Part shown: positions 46,067 to 54,697 of the stretch, in pieces
Layout: the number at the start of each line of letters is the position of its first letter
How positions within the stretch are numbered: the stretch's first letter is position 1
DNA from: Sinobaca qinghaiensis
GTDB taxonomy: Bacteria > Bacillota > Bacilli > Bacillales > Marinococcaceae
Assembly (NCBI RefSeq): GCF_003610495.1
Contig: NZ_RAPK01000007.1
Span: 434,001-498,000, forward strand
Length of the DNA stretch: 64,000 nt
Reading direction: 5' to 3'
Translations under genes and position numbers: made by a program
Notes under the pieces: generated by a model
Told to the model about the DNA's origin: nothing
Seen by the model: only the letters and a program-made list of their open reading frames with translations
Databases searched by the model: none

Positions 46067-46154
46067 CGTATCGTCCTCCTTCATTGTTCTTTGCTTCATT
46101 TAAATCCCTTCCCTTATTAAAGAAAGATAAAACGCTTCCTTCTCTGCGTACTTC

Positions 46155-46526
46155 TTATTTTTGATAAAGGTCCCCAACATTTTCAAGTGGATTTTCCATA
46201 CCTTTATTTACTTCTTCATCCCACGTAAGCATGCCTCCGGCAAAATTTTTCACCTGGTTGAATCCATTTTCCTTTAAATAGTGAGCCGCATGCTGACTTC
46301 TGCTGCCGCTTCGGCAGATTAACACATAAGACTCCTCTTTTTTCATTGATTCGGCCGCTTCCGGAATCTGCTGCATTGGCAGAAGTGGAACACCCGGAAT
46401 GTGTCCTTCTATATATTCGGAAGGTTCCCTGATATCAATTAGAATTGGGGCAGCCTGACTGTCTTTATATAGTTGTTTCAATTCCTGAACATCTATCTGT
46501 TCAATTCCTTCTATCTCTTCTCTCAT
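46155..46526 (-). CDS. Rhodanese-like domain protein
   Basis: This 123-residue single-domain rhodanese has the persulfide-forming Cys in the active loop CRSGSRSQ (near residue 70) after YVLI. The N-terminal IDIREPSEYIEGHIPG and C-terminal NFAGGMLTWDEE elements are typical. It probably carries sulfane sulfur; the partner is unknown. It follows the AI-2E family gene by 18 bp. Confidence 0.9.
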   Translation of the reverse strand: MREEIEGIEQIDVQELKQLYKDSQAAPILIDIREPSEYIEGHIPGVPLLPMQQIPEAAESMKKEESYVLICRSGSRSQHAAHYLKENGFNQVKNFAGGMLTWDEEVNKGMENPLENVGDLYQK

Positions 46527-46544
46527 TTTATCTCCTCCACTTTA

Positions 46545-47669
46545 TTAATTTTTTATCCCCTGCTGCGCTTCGTATTCTTCCATGGAAGCTTTTCGATTAC
46601 GAAGTTTGATCAGCCTGAACGTATGCGTCACAATTACTTTACCTACTGCATACGCCGGTACAGCAAGAATTAATCCTAACAGGCCGGCAAACTCGCTGGC
46701 AACAAGCAGAAGCAGAATAATCGTGACGGGGTGAATATGCAGCCTTTTCCCCATAATCTGCGGGGATATTAAATTGCTTTCAACCATCTGCACAGCAACG
46801 GCTACTACTATAACCAGCAGTCCCATTAAAGGATCCTGGAAAAGGCCGACAATAAAGCCTGGAAACGTACCGATCCATGGTCCGACAAATGGAATAACGT
46901 TTGTCACCATAGCAATAAGAGCGAGAATCAGCGCATATTCGAGACCGATAATGATGTAGCCAATATAAATTAAAATTCCGACGCAGATACTTACCAACAC
47001 CTGCCCTACGATGTATGAGCCTAAGGCCCGGTCCATGTCACGCAGAATGCGAAATCCTTCTTCTTCCTGTTTTTTCGGCAGAAGTTTGAGTATCATTGCC
47101 GGAGCGCCTTTCCCTTCTTTGAGCATGTAATACAGCACAAATGGAATAACGACAGCAACTACTAAAGCGCCTGCAATGGAAGTGATAATACCAATAATAT
47201 TTCCGCCTATGCCGCTTATAAAGTCCGTTAGATAAGTCGACAAGTCGGAAAGCAGTCCATCAAGCGAAGAGTAGCCTGCCTGATCAAGGGCACTTTGAAA
47301 CCACGGCTGCTGCGAGACAGTATTCAGCAGCTGCTGAGCTTCGTCTACAAATGTAGGGATTCCTTCAATCAGGCTTGCAACCTGATTTTGAATGATGGGC
47401 CCAACGAAGTACACGAGACCCGTAAGAATGCCTGCAAAAACCAAATACAAAATAAGTATAGACAGACCCCGGGGCAGTTTTTTTGATAATAAATTAACAA
47501 TAGGACGGAAAATATAAAACAGTACTCCTGCTATTAATATAGGAGCAAATAATGTAGATACTAAAATAACAATAGGTGCGAAGATAAAATCAATCAACGT
47601 TCCCAGAAAAATAATTAAAAATGCAAGCAAAATTCCATAACCGATATTAAAATACTTGCCTTTAGGCAT
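46545..47669 (-). CDS. AI-2E family transporter (permease of the PerM type)
   Basis: This 374-residue membrane protein has seven or eight hydrophobic segments. The family motifs FRPIVNLLSKKLPRGLSILI, AMVTNVIPFVGPWIGTFPGF and QMVESNLISPQIMGKRLHIHP are present. Members have been linked to AI-2 export and to Na+/H+ antiport in halophilic Bacilli. The actual substrate cannot be read from sequence. The ribosome site GTGGTGG is weak. Confidence 0.88.
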   Translation of the reverse strand: MPKGKYFNIGYGILLAFLIIFLGTLIDFIFAPIVILVSTLFAPILIAGVLFYIFRPIVNLLSKKLPRGLSILILYLVFAGILTGLVYFVGPIIQNQVASLIEGIPTFVDEAQQLLNTVSQQPWFQSALDQAGYSSLDGLLSDLSTYLTDFISGIGGNIIGIITSIAGALVVAVVIPFVLYYMLKEGKGAPAMILKLLPKKQEEEGFRILRDMDRALGSYIVGQVLVSICVGILIYIGYIIIGLEYALILALIAMVTNVIPFVGPWIGTFPGFIVGLFQDPLMGLLVIVVAVAVQMVESNLISPQIMGKRLHIHPVTIILLLLVASEFAGLLGLILAVPAYAVGKVIVTHTFRLIKLRNRKASMEEYEAQQGIKN

Positions 47670-47709
47670 TGTACCACCACTATTCTAAGATTTTTATTAC
47701 TTTATTGTA

Positions 47710-48753
47710 TCATAATCTTTCAGAATTCCGGCCTGCTTCACGAACCGCACAGGATTTTCTTGTAATTATTTTATGGCCTACAATTTTTTGGAAAGAAGGG
47801 CCGCTGGTGTTTTCCATTTCAAAACAAATTGCTCTTACTGCCTGTCTTCCTAATTCCGCAATATCAATATCCACAGTTGTTAACGGAGGAGACGCTAAAG
47901 AGGCAATAAGTACATTATTAAAACTGATAATAGATATCTGATCCGGTACGTCAACATTCTGCTCCTGAAGGAAATGAATGATTTCCAACGCCATCATGTC
48001 GTCCGCTGCTATTACAGCTGTAGGCTGTTCTTTCATATTCAATAAAGACTGGACGGCTGTCCTTCCGCCGTTTTTCCTGCCTGCATTTTTTAATGCAAGC
48101 TCCTGATCTACAGGGAGACCGGCTTTATATAGCGCAGCTTTGTATCCTTTTTCATGGTCAGCCGTAACCTCATAATCTTCTCTGCCGCCTATAAACGCGA
48201 TACGGCGGTGTCCAAGAGAACACAGATAGGATGCAGCTTCATATCCGGCTTTTTCATTATCGTTATTTACAAAAGATGCTTTCGGAAAAGGAGCCGGGCT
48301 GCCAACTACCGTGTAGGGAAATTTCACTTTTTCGAGATAGCTGCGCAGCCTGTCTTCTTTCTGCGAATACAAAATAATAACTCCATCCACCATACGGTTT
48401 TCCACCATTTTTTTTATTTCCGCCAGCTTTTCTTCTTCAGTCTGGCTGGTTGTTATATAAAGACCCTCTCCTTTTTTTGAAGCATATGTACTTACTGCTT
48501 TTAAGATTTCCGGAAAAAACAAATTTTCAAAAGAGGAGCCCGCATCATTAGGCATGACAATTCCAATCGTATTCGTTTTCCTCCCCGCCAGACGTCTCGC
48601 GTGGAGGTTGGGTACGTAACCCATTTCTGTCATTGCCCGGCGCACTTTTGCTTTTGTTTTATCACTAATGCTCGGATGACTGGATAGTACTCTTGATACA
48701 GTAGAAGGCGCAACGCCTGCTTTTTCCGCTACATCCTTTATCGTAACTCCCAT
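47710..48753 (-). CDS. LacI family transcriptional regulator
   Basis: This is a 347-residue repressor. The N-terminal helix-turn-helix with hinge (TIKDVAEKAGVAPSTVSRVL, ending near NLHARRLAGRKTN) precedes a periplasmic-binding-protein-like sensor domain (residues 65-335, GIVMPNDAG, RRIAFIGGREDYE, AVIAADDMMALE). The ATG at 48753 has AAAGGAG upstream. No sugar utilisation genes are adjacent, so the target and inducer are unknown. The FAH-family gene lies upstream on the same strand. Confidence 0.9.
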   Translation of the reverse strand: MGVTIKDVAEKAGVAPSTVSRVLSSHPSISDKTKAKVRRAMTEMGYVPNLHARRLAGRKTNTIGIVMPNDAGSSFENLFFPEILKAVSTYASKKGEGLYITTSQTEEEKLAEIKKMVENRMVDGVIILYSQKEDRLRSYLEKVKFPYTVVGSPAPFPKASFVNNDNEKAGYEAASYLCSLGHRRIAFIGGREDYEVTADHEKGYKAALYKAGLPVDQELALKNAGRKNGGRTAVQSLLNMKEQPTAVIAADDMMALEIIHFLQEQNVDVPDQISIISFNNVLIASLASPPLTTVDIDIAELGRQAVRAICFEMENTSGPSFQKIVGHKIITRKSCAVREAGRNSERL

Positions 48754-48784
48754 GATGTTCTCCTTTTTTATAAATCTCAACATA

Positions 48785-48814
48785 AAAAGACAAAGTATGT
48801 GCACTTTGTCTTTT
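48785..48814 (-). terminator. Perfect inverted repeat between the FAH and LacI genes
   Basis: AAAAGACAAAGT and ACTTTGTCTTTT form a 12-bp perfect repeat with a 6-base loop, followed on the minus strand by TTTTTATG. It is best read as the terminator of the FAH transcript. It also lies 31 bp before the LacI start, so an operator role (autoregulation) is possible. Confidence 0.65.
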
Positions 48815-48841
48815 GCCTCTATCTATTCTCATACCCCATTA

Positions 48842-49732
48842 TCAGTATATGGTAACTTTATTCGTTAGTTTCCCGAGCTCATCAGCTGATACTGTAATTT
48901 CATCCCCGTGTTTTAGAAATCTCGGGGGCTTAAAACCTTTCCCTACGCCCGACGGTGTTCCGGTTGCAATGATGTCTCCCGGATATAACGTCATTCCGGC
49001 TGAAAGCGTAGAAATTAAATCTTTAACAGAAAAAATCATTTTATTCATCGAGGATTCCTGACGAAGCCCGCCATTTACGTATGTTCTAAGAGTGGGAGAG
49101 AATGTTTCCCAGTCCTTGTTCAGCAGAACAAACGGCCCGAGCGGGCAGAACGTATCCATGCTTTTGCCTAAAAAAAATTGTTTATGCCTGGCCTGAATAT
49201 CCCTGGCTGTTATGTCATTTAAAAGAGTGAAGCCAAAAACGTGACCCAACGCCTCGTTTTCAGAAATCTTTTTTCCCTTTTTTCCGATAATAACAGCAAT
49301 TTCTCCTTCATAGTCAAGTTCCTGTGTTATTTCTTCATCTGCTTCTACGGCTTCATTCATCCCAATAATAGAGGTGGGCGGCTTTGTAAAGATAATCGGA
49401 TACTCTGGAATATCCGCTGAACTTCCCATTTCAACGGCGTGCTCCGCATAATTTTTTCCTACACACATAATATTTCTTTTCGGATAAATAGGCGGAAGGA
49501 TAGAAGAAAACTTTAAAGGCATCATATCAAGCGCTGCTTTATTAGCGTGTGCCCACTTTTCCAACTCTTCCAGTTCATTCGGGCGGCGTTCATGCCATTC
49601 TATAGCTTCTTCCATCGTAAGCGGTCCGGAAAGAGCCGATCGTGATATTATCTCTTCCAGGCCGGCTATATGCTCTTCGATAATGAACCCCAGTGCCGGG
49701 GACTCATTTTTTTTATAGGATATCAGTTTCAC
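48842..49732 (-). CDS. Fumarylacetoacetate hydrolase family protein (YisK-like)
   Basis: This 296-residue enzyme of the FAH superfamily acts on beta-keto acid-like substrates. The metal ligands are in LDYEGEIAVIIGK (ExE) and a downstream Asp in LLNDITARDIQ, with RHKQFFLGKSMDTFCPLGP and GDIIATGTPSGVG forming the rest of the site. Relatives are oxaloacetate decarboxylases or acylpyruvate hydrolases. The GTG start at 49732 overlaps the upstream flavoprotein stop (GTGA), so translation is coupled. Confidence 0.88.
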   Translation of the reverse strand: MKLISYKKNESPALGFIIEEHIAGLEEIISRSALSGPLTMEEAIEWHERRPNELEELEKWAHANKAALDMMPLKFSSILPPIYPKRNIMCVGKNYAEHAVEMGSSADIPEYPIIFTKPPTSIIGMNEAVEADEEITQELDYEGEIAVIIGKKGKKISENEALGHVFGFTLLNDITARDIQARHKQFFLGKSMDTFCPLGPFVLLNKDWETFSPTLRTYVNGGLRQESSMNKMIFSVKDLISTLSAGMTLYPGDIIATGTPSGVGKGFKPPRFLKHGDEITVSADELGKLTNKVTIY

Positions 49733-50340
49733 AAGTTTGCCCTCCTCGTTATATCTTCTGCAAATTGGACAGCGTGGGCAGACGCTGAACTACGTTTCTT
49801 TTCTCTATCCTGGTCAGAACAGTCAATTACATTTCCCAGATGAAAAAAAGGAAGACTCTGGAATCCGCAGAAAGAGAGGATATGCTGCTGCCAGTTATCT
49901 TCCGTTAGTTTTTTTAAACCGGATTGACGAAACTCTTCTTCAGGTGTGCCGGTCGTATAAATAAAAGTAATCGGCTTTTCATTCATTAACGGGACAGGTT
50001 CTTCTCCTTCCAGTTCATATGCAAATTTATAGGACAAAACCCTGTCCAGAAATCCTTTGCCGGCTGCCGGGAAGCTCCCCCACCATAATGGAAACAAGGT
50101 AATAATGCCATCAGCTTTTCTTATGTGCTGATGTTCTCTTTGAATATCGATAGAGTATTTCCCCTCGATCGATGCTTTATACTCCTTTTTGGATAGAGAA
50201 AAAACGGACAGGTCTTCTTCCGGACGCCGGATTTCTATACTATGACCCGCTTCGATCAGTTCCTTTTTTATTCGGTTTACAAGAGATCCATTAAAACTAT
50301 CTGTATCCGGATGAAAATACCAGATAAGAATGGAAGCCAC
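49729..50340 (-). CDS. NAD(P)H-dependent quinone reductase-like flavoprotein
   Basis: This 203-residue flavodoxin-fold protein of the Flavodoxin_2 family has an FMN/FAD phosphate-binding start (ILIWYFHPDTDSFNGSL). It also has the conserved ITLFPLWWGSFPAAGKGFLDRVL and FIYTTGTPEEEF stretches. It probably reduces quinones with NAD(P)H. The start is the GTG at 50340 behind AAAGGAAGG. It lies between the EAL protein gene and the FAH gene, with coupled translation to the latter. Confidence 0.85.
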   Translation of the reverse strand: MASILIWYFHPDTDSFNGSLVNRIKKELIEAGHSIEIRRPEEDLSVFSLSKKEYKASIEGKYSIDIQREHQHIRKADGIITLFPLWWGSFPAAGKGFLDRVLSYKFAYELEGEEPVPLMNEKPITFIYTTGTPEEEFRQSGLKKLTEDNWQQHILSFCGFQSLPFFHLGNVIDCSDQDREKKRSSASAHAVQFAEDITRRANL

Positions 50341-50355
50341 ATATATCCTTCCTTT

Positions 50356-51411
50356 CTATTTTCCCGCTGTCGTGAATGATTTACCCATTGGATAATCTGA
50401 AGGCCTGCCAATATAATACCCCTGAGCCAGATCAAAACCAAGCTGCTTTACTACTTCAAGTTCTTCTTTTCTTTCTATACCTTCTGCGAGCATTTTTATG
50501 TTATGAATTTCCGCTCTTTTCAGCATCTGCTTGAGCTTTTCCTGCTTTTCTTCATCCTGGTCACAGTAAGAAATCAGGCTGCGGTCTACTTTGCCGTAAT
50601 CGGGCTTTAATTGTTCAAGCATTTCCACCGTAGCAAACCCTGAACCTAAATCGTCGAGTGCTACATTAACTCCATACTGCTGGTATGTTTTGAAAATGTT
50701 CTGCAGGTGGGCCACATTATGAATTTTTTCTGTTTCCACTACTTCAAAAACCAGGTCGGACGGATCGACTCCATGTTCCTTTACCACTTTGAATGTTGAT
50801 TTCAAACAGTGATTAGGATCATAAATAGACGACGGAAGAAAATTAATAAATCGTTTCGTCCCCTGGTCAAGGTGGCGAGCGCTATGTTCAATGGAAGACA
50901 TTCTTGCCTGACTGTCGAGTACAGACTGAAGGTCTGCTTTTTGGGCATAGTCAAACAACTCTCCAGGGTAGAAAGAGTACGTGCTGCTGTCAGGCCTCAT
51001 TAGAAATTCCTGGCCCATTACTTCTGAGCTATGTAAATTAATAATCGGCTGCATGTGATGCGTAAACAATCCTTCGTTAATAATCTTCAAATATGAAGGT
51101 TTTGATATTCTCACTTTAAGTACAGCGAGATCAAGCATATGCCCAAATACGGAGGCGCTGTTTTTCCAGGTCCCTTTTACGGAAACGCCGCTTTCTTTTA
51201 AATCAGCTTCAAGGCCGTCGACCATACGGACCGCTTCTTCCAAGCTGTAAAAAGGAACATGTATTGTTCTTCCTTCCTGCTCAGGCTCTGCGCCTCTATC
51301 TTTTAAATGTTTTATAATTAAATCCCTGCCGCCGGCCTCTGCTGCTGTAAATAAAAAAGTGCCGGTTTCTTCCAGAGAAGGAATCATGCCGCATTTTGAA
51401 CAACTTGTCAT
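50356..51411 (-). CDS. EAL domain cyclic-di-GMP phosphodiesterase with N-terminal CxxC region
   Basis: This 351-residue protein has residues 1-100 unlike known sensors except for a CSKCGM motif at the start. An EAL domain follows. Its catalytic set looks complete: Glu in GQEFLMRP (EAL replaced by EFL), Asn in FINFLPSS, Glu in EVVETE, the two Asp in ALDDLGSGFA, Lys in GKVDRS, Glu in LAEGIE and Gln in AQGYYIG. It should therefore hydrolyse c-di-GMP. No membrane segment is present. The ATG at 51411 follows GGGAGG, and a promoter with TATAAT at 51460-51455 lies upstream. Confidence 0.85.
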   Translation of the reverse strand: MTSCSKCGMIPSLEETGTFLFTAAEAGGRDLIIKHLKDRGAEPEQEGRTIHVPFYSLEEAVRMVDGLEADLKESGVSVKGTWKNSASVFGHMLDLAVLKVRISKPSYLKIINEGLFTHHMQPIINLHSSEVMGQEFLMRPDSSTYSFYPGELFDYAQKADLQSVLDSQARMSSIEHSARHLDQGTKRFINFLPSSIYDPNHCLKSTFKVVKEHGVDPSDLVFEVVETEKIHNVAHLQNIFKTYQQYGVNVALDDLGSGFATVEMLEQLKPDYGKVDRSLISYCDQDEEKQEKLKQMLKRAEIHNIKMLAEGIERKEELEVVKQLGFDLAQGYYIGRPSDYPMGKSFTTAGK

Positions 51412-51454
51412 ATTAGTGCCTCCCAACCGTCTTTTTATTTAAGTAATATTATTT

Positions 51455-51504
51455 ATTATACATCGAAAAAATGAATAAGTGAAACTAAAGAACCAGTTCT
51501 TTAG
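51455..51504 (-). promoter_or_regulatory. Promoter of the EAL gene with an adjoining palindrome
   Basis: On the minus strand TTCACT and TATAAT are 17 bases apart (51483-51478 and 51460-51455). Immediately upstream is a perfect 9-bp inverted repeat with a 2-base centre (CTAAAGAAC / GTTCTTTAG, 51485-51504). The palindrome lies 6 bp after the meaB stop, but no T-run follows it, so an operator is as likely as a terminator. Confidence 0.5.
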
Positions 51505-51510
51505 ATCTAA

Positions 51511-52527
51511 TTATTTTTCCTTTTTCTGCTGAATCTGCCTATACTCTTCCATCAGCTCTTGAATTGCTTTACGCAGCGGTTTTTCCCCATCCTGTACTAG
51601 TTTTTTGTTTTGGGCAAAATGCTCCTGCAGTTGTTCGTTTTGATAAAAAGAAGAAGTTAATTCATCTATCATCAACCGCTCCATCCATTCTGACACCTGT
51701 TCCCGGCGACGCTGGTCAAAATGACCGTTCCCTTTCATTGTTTGTTTAAAAGACTGGATAACGTTCCAAATATTGTCCATACCTTCCCCGGTTAAGGCCG
51801 AAACGGTATAGGCTTTGGTCTCCCAGCCCGGTGAAGCCGGCTGCAGAAAATGAAGCAGGCGGTTATATTCAGCTTTAGCCAGTTCAGCCGGCTGCTTATT
51901 GCTTCCGTCCGCTTTATTAATAAAAACGGCATCCGCTATTTCCATTAAGCCCTTTTTGATGCCCTGCAGCTCATCTCCGCCTCCTGTGAGCATTAACACC
52001 ATAAAGAAATCCACGAGGGAGCGTACTGTTAATTCACTTTGACCTACGCCGACGGTTTCGATAATAATCACATCATACCCGGCAGCCTCACATACGAGCA
52101 TCGTTTCGCGTGTTTTTTTAGCCACCCCGCCTAGATTTCCTCCTGTAGGAGAAGGTCGCACGTAGGCATCGGGATGCTTAGAAAGCCTGCCCATTCTTGT
52201 TTTATCTCCAAGAATGCTGCCCCTGTTCACACTTGATGATGGATCCACAGCCAGAACGGCTACCTTAAACCCGCTTTCGCACAGCTGCATTCCCAGCTCT
52301 TCAATCAGCGTGCTTTTTCCGGCTCCGGGTACTCCGGTAATACCGATACGAACCGACTTTCCAGTATAGGGCATCAGCTGTTCAAGTACACTCTGGGCAT
52401 CTTCAAAATGCTTCGCTGCGCTGCTTTCAATAAGCGTAATAGTTTGTGCTATCGAAGCCCTGTGCCCCTTCCTGACTCCTTCAACATGCTGGAAGGGAGT
52501 TAATTTCTTCTTTTGTGTACTGCCCAT
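51511..52527 (-). CDS. meaB: Methylmalonyl-CoA mutase-associated GTPase MeaB
   Basis: This G3E-type GTPase protects and loads methylmalonyl-CoA mutase with its B12 cofactor. Walker A is GVPGAGKST (near residue 65), followed by VLAVDPSSSVNRGSILGDKTRM, the IETVGVGQSE switch and NKADGSN for guanine recognition. It has about 338 residues. The ATG at 52527 is favoured over 52533 for spacing to AAAGGA. It lies 19 bp after the mutase large subunit. Confidence 0.94.
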   Translation of the reverse strand: MGSTQKKKLTPFQHVEGVRKGHRASIAQTITLIESSAAKHFEDAQSVLEQLMPYTGKSVRIGITGVPGAGKSTLIEELGMQLCESGFKVAVLAVDPSSSVNRGSILGDKTRMGRLSKHPDAYVRPSPTGGNLGGVAKKTRETMLVCEAAGYDVIIIETVGVGQSELTVRSLVDFFMVLMLTGGGDELQGIKKGLMEIADAVFINKADGSNKQPAELAKAEYNRLLHFLQPASPGWETKAYTVSALTGEGMDNIWNVIQSFKQTMKGNGHFDQRRREQVSEWMERLMIDELTSSFYQNEQLQEHFAQNKKLVQDGEKPLRKAIQELMEEYRQIQQKKEK

Positions 52528-52546
52528 CCTCATCCTTCCTTTCGGA

Positions 52547-54697
52547 CTATGCTTCCCTAAGCCTGGACTGCACTTCCTCTACCACCTGCTTTGCCGCTGC
52601 CGGAATAACGGTTCCCGGACCAAATACAGCGGCTGCTCCTGCTTCCTTCAGGCCTTTATAATCCTGGGAGGGAATAACGCCTCCTACAATTACCACAATA
52701 TCTTCTCTTCCCTCTTTTTTTAATTCCTTCATTACTTTAGGAAGAATTGTTTTATGACCGCCGGCTAATGAACTCATACCAAGAACATGCACATCATTTT
52801 CAATGGCCTGCCGCACCGCTTCTTCCGGGGTTTGAAATAATGGACCGATATCTACATCAAAACCCAGATCTGCAAAAGCTGTTGAAATAACTTTAGCTCC
52901 TCTGTCATGTCCATCCTGTCCCATTTTAGCAATCATAATCCTCGGCCTGCGCCCTTCTTCTTCTGCAAATGAGTCGGTTAGTTTCCTGACCTCATCCACT
53001 ATTTCCCCCTCCCCGAATTCGGCACTGTACACGCCGCTGATGGAACGGATCACCGCCTGGTGCCGGCCGGCCACTTTCTCCAGCGCTGAGGATATTTCAC
53101 CAAGGCTTGCACGGGCCCGAGCTGCATCCACCGCCTTTTCAAGCAGATTACCTTCACCGGAACGCGCCGCTTCAGTCAGCGCATGTAATGCAGCTTCTAC
53201 TGCAGCACTGTCTCTATCAGCTTTGAGTTTATCCAACCGCTGCAGCTGGGACTGCCGTACCGTTGTATTATCAATATCCCTGATTTCAAGCGGCTCTTCC
53301 TCATCCGGTTTATATTTATTGATCCCTACGATCGTTTCACGTCCGGAATCAATATGGGCCTGTCTTTTTGCGGCGGCTTCTTCAATTCTCATTTTAGGAA
53401 GCCCCGCTTCAATAGCCTTGGTCATACCGCCTGCCTCTTCTACTTCCTGAATATGCGCCCAGGCTTTACTGATCAGCTCTGCTGTTAGTGTTTCTACGTA
53501 ATAGGAGCCTCCCCACGGATCGACCACGTCTGTAATTTCTGTCTCTTCCTGCAGATAAAGCTGGGTATTCCTCGCAATTCTTGCCGAAAAATCGGTAGGC
53601 AGGGCAATAGCTTCATCCAGCGCATTCGTATGAAGGGACTGGGTGCCTCCCATGGCTGCCGCCAGTGCTTCGATACTTGTTCTGGCTGCGTTATTATACG
53701 GATCCTGCTCTGTCAGGCTCCATCCCGATGTCTGCGAGTGTGTGCGCAGCGCTGATGACTTTTCATTCTGCGGCGCAAATGGCTTTAGAATTCTCGCCCA
53801 AAGCACCCGGGCTGCTCTCATTTTTGCTATTTCCATATAATGATTCATGCCTACTGCCCAGAAAAATGACAAACGCGGAGCAAATTCATCAATACTCATT
53901 CCAGCTCCAAGGCCCGTGCGCAGATATTCCAGGCCGTCAGCCAGCGTATATCCAAGCTCCAGATCGGCGGTCGCCCCGGCTTCCTGCATATGGTAGCCGG
54001 AAATGGATATGCTGTTGAATTTAGGCATATGCTCTGATGTATAAGCAAAAATATCCGCTATGATCTTCATAGACATTTCAGGAGGGTAAATATACGTGTT
54101 CCGTACCATGTATTCCTTTAAAATATCGTTTTGAATCGTTCCCGTTAACTGTTCTCTGTCCACTCCCTGTTCTTCTGCCGCCACAATATAAAACGCAAGC
54201 GTTGGAAGAACGGCCCCGTTCATCGTCATGGAAACTGACATTTTATCAAGGGGGATGCCATCAAAAAGTATTTTCATATCCAGAATAGAATCAATTGCCA
54301 CTCCCGCTTTTCCAACGTCTTCTTCCACACGGGGATGGTCTGAGTCATAGCCGCGGTGCGTAGCCAGATCAAAAGCGACTGAAAGACCTTTTTGACCTGC
54401 TTCTAAATTTTTCCGGTAAAAAGCATTGGACTCCTCTGCCGTGGAGTATCCGGCATACTGCCTGATTGTCCAGGGCCTGGTAATATACATTGCAGGATAG
54501 GGACCTCGTAAAAACGGAGCAATACCGGATAAATAATCAATATGAGGCAGTCCCTGGATATCTTCTTTTGAATAGGATGGCTGCACATCAATGCCTTCTA
54601 CCGTAGAAAAACTGCCGGCGTCCTGTTTCTTATTTCCCTTTACTGCTGAAGACGAAGTGGTCAACTTTATTTTTGAAAAATCCGGTTTAGTCGGCAT
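52547..54697 (-). CDS. mutB: Methylmalonyl-CoA mutase large (catalytic) subunit
   Basis: This adenosylcobalamin enzyme interconverts methylmalonyl-CoA and succinyl-CoA. The TIM-barrel substrate domain has [18 protein letters not shown] and [18 protein letters not shown]. The C-terminal B12 domain has the cobalt-ligand motif DGHDRG in [15 protein letters not shown] and GGVIPSQDY. The ATG at 54697 has GGGAGG upstream, gives 716 residues and overlaps the small subunit stop by 11 bp. The longer frame to 54748 lies inside mutA. Confidence 0.95.
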   Translation of the reverse strand: MPTKPDFSKIKLTTSSSAVKGNKKQDAGSFSTVEGIDVQPSYSKEDIQGLPHIDYLSGIAPFLRGPYPAMYITRPWTIRQYAGYSTAEESNAFYRKNLEAGQKGLSVAFDLATHRGYDSDHPRVEEDVGKAGVAIDSILDMKILFDGIPLDKMSVSMTMNGAVLPTLAFYIVAAEEQGVDREQLTGTIQNDILKEYMVRNTYIYPPEMSMKIIADIFAYTSEHMPKFNSISISGYHMQEAGATADLELGYTLADGLEYLRTGLGAGMSIDEFAPRLSFFWAVGMNHYMEIAKMRAARVLWARILKPFAPQNEKSSALRTHSQTSGWSLTEQDPYNNAARTSIEALAAAMGGTQSLHTNALDEAIALPTDFSARIARNTQLYLQEETEITDVVDPWGGSYYVETLTAELISKAWAHIQEVEEAGGMTKAIEAGLPKMRIEEAAAKRQAHIDSGRETIVGINKYKPDEEEPLEIRDIDNTTVRQSQLQRLDKLKADRDSAAVEAALHALTEAARSGEGNLLEKAVDAARARASLGEISSALEKVAGRHQAVIRSISGVYSAEFGEGEIVDEVRKLTDSFAEEEGRRPRIMIAKMGQDGHDRGAKVISTAFADLGFDVDIGPLFQTPEEAVRQAIENDVHVLGMSSLAGGHKTILPKVMKELKKEGREDIVVIVGGVIPSQDYKGLKEAGAAAVFGPGTVIPAAAKQVVEEVQSRLREA

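Noticed and set aside
46110-46140. cre-like site downstream of the rhodanese gene
   Set aside because: The minus strand AGGAAGCGTTTTAT lacks the leading T of the cre consensus and lies between genes with no carbon-metabolism role.
53040-53450. 136-codon plus-strand ORF within mutB
   Set aside because: Ser/Ala-rich shadow of the mutase coding strand; no homology features.
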